This document shows positions 1-4,680 of a stretch of 6,057 nucleotides of DNA, piece after piece (positions within the stretch are counted from its first letter, which is position 1; each line of letters starts with the position of its first letter). Origin of the DNA: Pseudomonadota bacterium. Lineage in GTDB: Bacteria; Desulfobacterota; Desulfobacteria; Desulfobacterales; Desulfobacteraceae. The notes beneath the pieces were generated by a model, which saw only the letters and a list, made by a program, of their open reading frames with translations, was not told where the DNA came from and did not search any database. The stretch spans positions 1 through 6,057 of the forward strand of contig JAHIVS010000295.1 of NCBI GenBank assembly GCA_018816605.1. The letters run 5' to 3'. The position numbers and the translations under genes are program-made.

Positions 1-88
1 GCTAAAAATGAATGGTTCGCCGGCCCTTTTTAATACGCATTTTCAAACCAGGCATTTTATGACATTTTCACGCCGCCGCTAACACTTG
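1..88 (+). pseudogene. Frameshifted upstream part of the yihY/brkB-type gene
   Basis: This stretch reads as the missing middle of the membrane protein that follows, but only if the frame changes three times. Frame 1 gives AKNEW (1-15), resembling the N-E-I-W element I recall from the family. Frame 3 then gives VRRPFLIRIF (15-44), frame 1 gives SNQAFYDIFTPPLTL (43-87), and frame 2 takes over at 89 with VIISSSATIF. Each single frame is interrupted by a stop (31-33, 60-62 and 80-82). Joined, the pieces resemble the segment that normally precedes the ISSSATIF helix in YihY/BrkB proteins. Because the damage sits only at the very edge of the window and the following 816 bases are clean, sequence error at a contig end is at least as likely as a true pseudogene. 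The frame assignment is by eye. Confidence 0.5.
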
Positions 89-904
89 GTGATTATCTCA
101 AGCAGTGCCACTATTTTTGTCACCACCCGCCTTGGAAATTTTTTAGTATTTCTCAAGCTGCCGGGCATCCTTGAGCGCCTGATTTCATTTGGATTCAATA
201 TTTTTCCGTTTCTTTCCATCTGGGTGTTGTTTTTCTTTTTTTATGTGATAATTCCCAATAAACGGGTAAATGTAAAGGCTGCGGTTGTGGGTGCCATTGT
301 GGCAGGGACTATTTTTCAGTTTATCCAGATGTTTTATTTGAAATTACAGGTGGGAATGTCCAGTTACAATGCAATTTACGGCAGTTTTGCCGCTCTTCCT
401 TTGTTTCTCATCTGGCTGCAGACTTCCTGGGCTGTTTTATTGTACGGAGCAGAAATTGCCTTGGCGTGGGAAAACATCACGACGCTTGATACAGATGAGC
501 TGGAGTATGACCAAACCAGCATCCGTTTGCAAAAACTGATGGTTCTCAGAATTGTCCTGTTCTGTGTAAAGCGTTTCGCACAGGGGGAGACGCCTGCCAC
601 AGATATGGAGATATCAAAGGAATTGAAGCTTCCCTTGAAGATTGTCAAAGCTCTGTTGGAAAAACTTTTGGACTGCAATCTTTTGTTCGGCGTCTCTTCT
701 TTGTCCAACGCTGTGGGGTATTCTCCTGCAATGGATATTGAATCATTAACCATCATGGATGTGATCACTGCCTTTGAGCAGCCAAAAGACAAGCGCCTCC
801 AGGTGAGCGGTACCCTTGAATTTGAAGCATTGGAAGAGAGTTTGAATGCGTTTGTCCATGCGTCACGGGAATGTCCCGGAGAGCGCAAACTTAAAGATAT
901 TTAG
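86..904 (+). CDS. YihY/virulence factor BrkB family membrane protein, C-terminal part
   Basis: This is an inner-membrane protein of the YihY/BrkB family (once annotated as ribonuclease BN, now regarded as a membrane protein of unclear function). The readable frame gives about 272 residues. Four hydrophobic segments are visible at roughly 1-16, 35-56, 65-82 and 98-124, with the family-typical IIPNKRV after the second. The strongly typical YNAIYGSFAALPLFLIWLQ lies at about 94-112, followed by the GAEIALAW end of the last helix. Residues ~145-235 form a soluble tail with a winged-helix look (EISKELKLPLKIVKALLEKL), as in the longer members of the family. The first codon is TTG at 86 without a ribosome binding site, and it falls inside a conserved membrane helix. 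It is therefore not the real start: the true N-terminus, with about two more helices, lies upstream. The gene ends with TAG at 902-904, facing the HDOD gene three bases away. Confidence 0.85.
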   Translation: MVIISSSATIFVTTRLGNFLVFLKLPGILERLISFGFNIFPFLSIWVLFFFFYVIIPNKRVNVKAAVVGAIVAGTIFQFIQMFYLKLQVGMSSYNAIYGSFAALPLFLIWLQTSWAVLLYGAEIALAWENITTLDTDELEYDQTSIRLQKLMVLRIVLFCVKRFAQGETPATDMEISKELKLPLKIVKALLEKLLDCNLLFGVSSLSNAVGYSPAMDIESLTIMDVITAFEQPKDKRLQVSGTLEFEALEESLNAFVHASRECPGERKLKDI

Positions 905-907
905 CGT

Positions 908-1771
908 TTATTCGGTTGTGATCTTAAAAAATTCTTTAATGTCATTTTCTTTTCGCCTGAGCTGGTCAATGGTAAGGCGCAGAACAGACTCATTCACCCC
1001 TATTTTTTTGGGGGCATTTTTAATGGTCACCGGCACGGGATTTCCGCTGTGACCGATCCCTGCCTTCTGTGTCAGATAGTCTGCCAGATTGATGATCAAC
1101 GCTTGATGTCGAAATTTTACAGGGGAAGATTCCGGGTTGTGATGGAATCTGCAGGGGACAATGATGGATTGGGGAAAATTCCACCGCTTCATTAACAGGG
1201 CCGACAATACGGAGTGGTCCAGTTTGAAGATTGCCGTTTCGGCAAAGTATAAGGGCTTCTTGTTTTCCATGGCAAATTGTCTGACCTTCATGTATTCCTG
1301 CTTAAAATACATGGTGAAAATCACCTTCCCCATATCATGGAGAAGGGCAGGGATGAATATTTTGCTTGCAATGGCCGGATTGGTTCTTTTGGCCAGCTCT
1401 TTGGACACGGTTGCAACCCCTATCCCATGTATCCATAGTGCTTTCATGTCCAGGGTCAATCCTGCTTTATCGGTAACAGCAGATAAAATACCCATACCCA
1501 GGGCAATGCCGATAATCTCATCAAACCCGATGACGGTGATGGATCGTTTTATGGTTGCGACTTTTGTTTTTTGTGCATAATAAATGGAATTGGCCAGCTT
1601 TAACAATTTGTTTGTCATTCCCTGATCGTAGGAGATGACATCTGCGAGTTCTTCGGTGGTGGTTCTTTCATCGGCGGCCACACTGATTATTCTTTCTATA
1701 ACCACAGGGAGTGTGGGAATATCACTCTCCCTTTTTTGAATCATTTCCAGAATTTGGGTTTTTACGTCCAT
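908..1771 (-). CDS. HDOD domain-containing signalling protein
   Basis: This 287-residue soluble protein is a nearly stand-alone HDOD domain. The family is related to HD phosphohydrolases and is found in bacterial signalling and regulatory proteins. The domain spans about residues 15-215: the IPTLPVVIERI start, the DQGMTNKLLKLANS motif (49-62), SITVIGFDEI (77-86), then LLHDMGKV (143-150) and the DHSVLSALLMKRWNFP segment (185-200). Unlike many HDOD domains it keeps a set of HD-type candidate metal ligands: H115, H145-D146, H186, H210/H211 and D231. No GYP motif and no receiver or other output domain is present; the last ~30 residues are helical and charged. The ATG at 1771 directly follows the TAA of the nitroreductase gene, with AAGGA four bases upstream (1776-1780), so the two are probably translationally coupled. 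Family membership is clear; its target and catalytic activity are unknown. Confidence 0.92.
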   Translation of the reverse strand: MDVKTQILEMIQKRESDIPTLPVVIERIISVAADERTTTEELADVISYDQGMTNKLLKLANSIYYAQKTKVATIKRSITVIGFDEIIGIALGMGILSAVTDKAGLTLDMKALWIHGIGVATVSKELAKRTNPAIASKIFIPALLHDMGKVIFTMYFKQEYMKVRQFAMENKKPLYFAETAIFKLDHSVLSALLMKRWNFPQSIIVPCRFHHNPESSPVKFRHQALIINLADYLTQKAGIGHSGNPVPVTIKNAPKKIGVNESVLRLTIDQLRRKENDIKEFFKITTE

Positions 1772-2305
1772 TTAGTCCTTTTCGCCGAACCTATTTAAAA
1801 AAACCTTTTCATATTGCAGGCTTTCTTTGGGGTGCCCCTTTTTAGCCTCGTCAGGATACCCTATCGCAATGACGGATTCAATCATTATATTATCGGGTAT
1901 GCCCAAAAGTTCTTTAATATAGAGATCCGCGCTTTTGGATGGACCGTGGTCCCGTTTTCTGATCTGGATCCAGCAACTGCCAAGGTCTAGAGATTGTGCA
2001 GCCAGATGGATGAAAATTGAGGCGATGGATGCATCTTCTACACAAACATCGCTGGCGCTGGGATCTGCGCACACCACTATTCCCAGGGGGGCATTTTTCA
2101 AAAAGCTTGAACCATGGGGCTTTGCCTCTGAAAGTTTTTCAAGAAGATCCGGTCGGTTCACCACAATAAATCGCCAGGGGTTGAAGCTTCTTGAGGAAGG
2201 AGACCTTAAAGCCGCCTCGATGAGCGTGTCAATTTTTTCCGGCTCAATGGGAGTGGTTTTAAATTTTCGAATACTTCTTCGCTGTTCAATCAGTTCCAAA
2301 AACAT
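1772..2305 (-). CDS. Nitroreductase family FMN-dependent oxidoreductase
   Basis: This 177-residue single-domain flavoprotein belongs to the nitroreductase superfamily, usually NAD(P)H-dependent and FMN-binding as a homodimer in the cytoplasm. Visible features are the N-terminal RRSIRKF at 9-15 (flavin-phosphate contact in the family) and SPSSRSFNPWRFIVV at 35-49, the family's S-P-S/T-x-x-x-x-P-W-x-F element. DASIASIFIHLAA follows at 91-103, the helix that packs at the dimer and flavin site. LGSCWI (108-113) and the C-terminal IAIGYPDE (146-153) complete the fold. Length is typical of the small members. ATG at 2305 has a good AAGGA seven bases upstream (2313-2317). The gene follows fxsA by 32 bases and abuts the HDOD gene with no gap, so the three probably form one transcript. 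The physiological substrate cannot be told from sequence. Confidence 0.93.
   Translation of the reverse strand: MFLELIEQRRSIRKFKTTPIEPEKIDTLIEAALRSPSSRSFNPWRFIVVNRPDLLEKLSEAKPHGSSFLKNAPLGIVVCADPSASDVCVEDASIASIFIHLAAQSLDLGSCWIQIRKRDHGPSKSADLYIKELLGIPDNIMIESVIAIGYPDEAKKGHPKESLQYEKVFLNRFGEKD
1776..1780 (-). promoter_or_regulatory. Ribosome binding site of the HDOD gene
   Basis: AAGGA on the minus strand, four bases before the ATG at 1771 and inside the last codons of the nitroreductase gene. It supports this start and re-initiation by ribosomes ending the upstream gene. Confidence 0.65.
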
Positions 2306-2312
2306 ATTTTTT

Positions 2313-2317
2313 TCCTT
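2313..2317 (-). promoter_or_regulatory. Ribosome binding site of the nitroreductase gene
   Basis: AAGGA within AAAAAGGAA on the minus strand, seven bases before the ATG at 2305, in the 32-base gap after fxsA. It fixes the start codon; no hairpin terminator is visible in this gap. Confidence 0.65.
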
Positions 2318-2337
2318 TTTGAATCAATGAAACCCTA

Positions 2338-2733
2338 TCAATGAAATCGGGTGATATTAATATTCCCCTTGGCCTGCAGTTGGTCAAATTTTTTTCTCAA
2401 AAATTGTTTAAATTTATTTCGGGTCACGGGCCAGAGCAGCATCAGTCCGAATGCGTCTGTCATCAGTCCGGGTGTAATGAGCACAAGACCTGCGATGAGG
2501 ATAATCACGGCATCCAGAAGATCTTCTGCCGGCATGATTCCCTGCTGAAGATTTGTCCTGACTTTTATCATGGTATGTATGCCTTCCATGCGGGCAAGCC
2601 AGGCGCCGGCAAAACCGGTAAGGATGACAATCAAAATGGTATTGAACCCACCAATGAGTGTCCCCACTTTAATTAAAAGATAAAGCTCAATTACCGGTAT
2701 CAAAGTAAAGCATAAAAATAGTCGAAAGAGCAT
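2338..2733 (-). CDS. fxsA: FxsA family membrane protein
   Basis: This 131-residue inner-membrane protein matches the FxsA family; E. coli FxsA was named for relieving F-plasmid exclusion of phage T7 when overproduced, and its normal job is unknown. The N-terminal helix (about 3-21) holds LIPVIELYLLIKVG with the conserved acidic residue E16. A second helix (about 29-47) ends in the family motif GAWLARMEG (43-51). A longer hydrophobic stretch at 72-100 contains LITPGLMTDAFGLMLLWPVTR (split about 85-105), the most diagnostic part of the family. The tail is short and basic (KFKQFLRKKF). ATG at 2733 has GGGAG six bases upstream (2740-2744). It is the first gene of a likely fxsA-nitroreductase-HDOD operon, with a promoter candidate just upstream. 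Confidence 0.93.
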   Translation of the reverse strand: MLFRLFLCFTLIPVIELYLLIKVGTLIGGFNTILIVILTGFAGAWLARMEGIHTMIKVRTNLQQGIMPAEDLLDAVIILIAGLVLITPGLMTDAFGLMLLWPVTRNKFKQFLRKKFDQLQAKGNINITRFH

Positions 2734-2739
2734 TTTTTT

Positions 2740-2744
2740 CTCCC
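2740..2744 (-). promoter_or_regulatory. Ribosome binding site of fxsA
   Basis: GGGAG on the minus strand, six bases (all A) before the ATG at 2733. It supports the chosen start of fxsA. Confidence 0.6.
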
Positions 2745-2751
2745 AAAGGGT

Positions 2752-2770
2752 TTATATCGTTAAGATATAA
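2752..2770 (-). repeat. 19-base inverted repeat, possible operator
   Basis: TTATATC-GTTAA-GATATAA: two perfect 7-base arms around a 5-base centre, between the putative promoter and the fxsA ribosome binding site. It overlaps the likely -10 region, the place where a repressor would act. The arms are AT-rich with no following T run, so it does not look like a terminator. Function is inference. Confidence 0.5.
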
Positions 2771-2794
2771 TGATGCTGAAACCGTTTTTGTCAA
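2764..2794 (-). promoter_or_regulatory. Sigma-70-type promoter candidate for the fxsA operon
   Basis: On the minus strand a perfect TTGACA (2789-2794) is followed either by CATTAT (2767-2772) after 16 bases or by TATATC (2764-2769) after 19 bases, each 4 of 6 to the -10 consensus. The -35 box includes the TGA stop of lgt. Its place, 31 to 61 bases before the fxsA start, is suitable. This would separate the fxsA operon from lgt transcription, at least in part. Confidence 0.55.
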
Positions 2795-3624
2795 GGAGAA
2801 CCGGCGGGGCGTTTGAATTGAAAGACCAGAAGTCCCAAACCGAAGATCACCATTGCCGCGCACAAAATTTGTCCCATGGTAAAGATCTGCCAAAGAGTAT
2901 TTAAATGGGGGTCGGGTTGACGGACAAACTCAATCAGGAAACGGACGGCGCCGTATCCCACAAGATATAATGCACATATGCGATGTTTTGTCCAAGGACG
3001 GCATTTGACGCTCCACAATAGTATAAACAGGAAAATACCTTCAAAAAAAGCCTCATATAATTGTGAGGGATGGCGCAGGGTATGGGTGGCGTCGGTGGGA
3101 AAAAACATTCCCCAGGGCAGGGTGGTTGCTCTGCCGAACAACTCGGCATTCATAAAATTACCAAGCCTGCCGAAGGTGTAGCCCAGTGGAACCGCAGGGA
3201 TGATGAGGTCGGAAAAATCCCAAATGTTCATCTGGTGTTTGCGGCAATAAATAAAGAATACCACCCCGACTCCCAGAAGGCCTCCGTGGAAAGACATGCC
3301 TGAAAGGCCGGTAAATTTAATCCCATTGGAAAGATTAAAGGGAAGAAGAATCTCCAGGGGATGTTGCAGATAATAGGAAAAATCATAGAAAACGACATAA
3401 CCGAATCTTCCGCCGAGAATGACCCCCACTGCGGCCCATACAAAGAAATCATATACGCGTTCTTTGTGGATGGGCCAGGCTTCGGTTCTGATCCGGTATG
3501 CCACAAGCCAATAGACGCTGGCAAAGGCAGCAATATACATGAGGCTGTAATACCGCACCTGGAAGCCATTGATTTCAAATAAATAGGGACTGATTTTATA
3601 GGGTAACCCCTGCCACCAGTTCAT
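2791..3624 (-). CDS. lgt: Phosphatidylglycerol--prolipoprotein diacylglyceryl transferase
   Basis: Lgt moves diacylglycerol from phosphatidylglycerol to the lipobox cysteine of prolipoproteins, the first step of lipoprotein maturation, in the inner membrane. The 277-residue product is close to the usual length and has about seven hydrophobic segments. The family signature GRLGNFMNAELFG is complete at 152-164, giving R153, N156 and E161, counterparts of E. coli R143, N146 and E151. The SFHGGL motif supplies H113 (E. coli H103), RYYSLMY (24-30) carries the conserved tyrosine, and RFLIEFVRQPD (228-238) supplies the two arginines near the C-terminus. ATG at 3624 is chosen because AAAGGA lies six bases upstream and the protein then begins MNWWQGLP, as usual for the family. 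A longer reading from a TTG at 3687 has no such support. The stop overlaps the -35 box of the next transcription unit. Confidence 0.97.
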   Translation of the reverse strand: MNWWQGLPYKISPYLFEINGFQVRYYSLMYIAAFASVYWLVAYRIRTEAWPIHKERVYDFFVWAAVGVILGGRFGYVVFYDFSYYLQHPLEILLPFNLSNGIKFTGLSGMSFHGGLLGVGVVFFIYCRKHQMNIWDFSDLIIPAVPLGYTFGRLGNFMNAELFGRATTLPWGMFFPTDATHTLRHPSQLYEAFFEGIFLFILLWSVKCRPWTKHRICALYLVGYGAVRFLIEFVRQPDPHLNTLWQIFTMGQILCAAMVIFGLGLLVFQFKRPAGSP

Positions 3625-3630
3625 AGCCGA

Positions 3631-3636
3631 TCCTTT
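3631..3636 (-). promoter_or_regulatory. Ribosome binding site of lgt
   Basis: AAAGGA on the minus strand, six bases before the ATG at 3624. It decides between this start and the in-frame TTG 63 bases further upstream. Confidence 0.75.
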
Positions 3637-3639
3637 GAT

Positions 3640-3652
3640 GATAAATATTATC
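3640..3652. repeat. 13-base palindrome upstream of lgt
   Basis: GATAA-ATA-TTATC: perfect 5-base arms around three bases, just upstream of the lgt ribosome binding site. It is short and AT-rich, so it may be chance; an operator or part of an untranslated leader is possible. Confidence 0.3.
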
Positions 3653-3655
3653 GGG

Positions 3656-3948
3656 TTAAGCCAGCCGGTCGATGGAAATTCTGGCAATTATTTCCTTCTT
3701 TCATTTCAATGACTTCCACCCCCAGCCCATCGGCTTGCCCCCGCTGATGACCGTTCATGGTTCTGATCCCTGGCTGGACCATCCGGACCGCCATTCTTTT
3801 CAAGCAGGGCATCCACACGATGGGTAATGGTGTCAAAGGCAAAATCCCTGTCAGAGCAGTCCACGTTTCCCGCATCATGCAGTCCGTTTAAAGATTTCAG
3901 GTCAACCCCCTGTTCTGTCCACAGGTTGGAAGATTCGGACCAATGTCT
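3656..3948 (-). pseudogene. Possible remnant of a small gene between aat and lgt
   Basis: The stretch between the aat stop and the lgt ribosome binding site has no intact gene with a start and ribosome binding site. On the minus strand, protein-like pieces occur in three frames one after another. The first (3706-3948, same frame as aat, 80 codons, no ATG) includes SLNGLHDAGNVDCSDRDFAF and then DTITHRVDALLEKNG. The second (stop at 3648-3650) includes MNGHQRGQADGLGVEVIEMK. The third (3656-3700) is KKEIIARISIDRLA and stop. Read through with about two frame changes they would give a soluble protein of roughly 90 residues. I do not recognise the family. An ATG that overlaps the end of aat begins MKPFKDIGPN in the second frame, but it has no ribosome binding site and stops after 21 codons. 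It may be a decayed gene, a run of sequence errors, or non-coding DNA whose frames look coding by chance. Confidence 0.35.
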
Positions 3949-4680
3949 TTAAAAGGTTTCATGGTTTTTTTCTTGGGAGGAAAGTGGATACAGAAAACGG
4001 GAAGGATCCCAGATATCTGGGTTCATTCGTCTGGCTGTGGAAGGAATCAAGCGTTTAAGGAAGGTATCCCGGGAGACCTCAACCGCCCCCATATTGAGCA
4101 GATGATGACTGGTTACCTGGCAGTCGATCATATCAAATCCATGACGCGTTAAAAAAGCGGCAAGGGCTGACAGGGCAATCTTTGAGGCATCCCTTTCATT
4201 GCTGAACATGGATTCTCCGAAAAAAACCCCACCCAGACAAACCCCGTAGAGTCCGCCAACAAGAGAATTTCCATGCCAGGCCTCAATAGAGTGGGCATAT
4301 CCGTGTTTGTGCAGTCGGATATAGGCATCTATCATTTCTTCAACAAGCCAGGTCCCGTTATGGCCGCCTCTTCTTGGCTGGGAACACGAGACAATGGTTT
4401 GTTCAAAGTCATTGTCAGTTGTGATCCTGAAAGGCGCTTGTTTGATCTTTTTTTTCAGGCTCCTGGAAATATTGATGGCTTCGGGAAACAATACCAGGCG
4501 AGGGTCCGGGGACCACCACAACAGGGGTTCATTTTTTGAAAACCAGGGGAAGATACCGTTTTGATAGGCAAGCAAGAGCCTTTCCATGCTCAGGTCTCCT
4601 CCGATGCACAGAAGCCCGTCGGACCTGGCAAGCCAGGCCGGTGGGAATTCGTTTTTTTCTGATAACCTGAAAAGGGGCAT
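3949..4680 (-). CDS. aat: Leucyl/phenylalanyl-tRNA--protein transferase
   Basis: Aat transfers Leu or Phe from aminoacyl-tRNA to proteins with N-terminal Lys or Arg, making them substrates for ClpS-ClpAP. The 243-residue protein is near the E. coli length (234) and the motifs run through in order: FPP (12-14), GLLCIGGDL (22-30), LLLAYQNGIFPWF (35-47), LLWWSPDPR (53-61), GTWLVEEMIDAY (109-120), HGYAHSIEAW (126-135), GGLYGV (142-147), FFGESMFSNERDASKIAL (153-170), DCQ (186-188) and HHLLNMGA (192-199). E156 and Q188 fall on the catalytic-site positions of the E. coli enzyme, and W111 is present. ATG at 4680 directly follows the TGA of clpA with no gap. No good ribosome binding site precedes it, so translation is probably coupled to clpA. 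The gene neighbour confirms the pathway. Confidence 0.97.
   Translation of the reverse strand: MPLFRLSEKNEFPPAWLARSDGLLCIGGDLSMERLLLAYQNGIFPWFSKNEPLLWWSPDPRLVLFPEAINISRSLKKKIKQAPFRITTDNDFEQTIVSCSQPRRGGHNGTWLVEEMIDAYIRLHKHGYAHSIEAWHGNSLVGGLYGVCLGGVFFGESMFSNERDASKIALSALAAFLTRHGFDMIDCQVTSHHLLNMGAVEVSRDTFLKRLIPSTARRMNPDIWDPSRFLYPLSSQEKNHETF

Noticed and set aside
86..88. TTG at 86 as the real start of the YihY/BrkB-type gene
   Set aside because: It falls within a conserved membrane helix, has no ribosome binding site, and would leave the protein without its first helices.
866..878. CGGGA-ATG-TCCCG hairpin as a terminator of the plus-strand gene
   Set aside because: It lies within the coding region, the stem is five base pairs, and no T run follows.
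1161..1580. Plus-strand 139-codon frame opposite the HDOD gene
   Set aside because: It is fully antisense to a well-supported gene, has no family resemblance and no convincing ribosome binding site.
3625..3687. Longer N-terminus for Lgt from a TTG at 3687
   Set aside because: The extra 21 residues are not typical of Lgt, and the ATG at 3624 has AAAGGA at ideal spacing and gives the usual N-terminus.
3672..3827. Plus-strand 51-codon frame (MEILAIISFFHF...) between lgt and aat
   Set aside because: It has no ribosome binding site and is codon-aligned antisense to the minus-strand segment, so it looks like a shadow.
3909..3925. Inverted repeat CCTGT-N7-ACAGG downstream of aat as a terminator
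   Set aside because: The stem is only five base pairs with a seven-base loop, and no T run follows on the minus strand.
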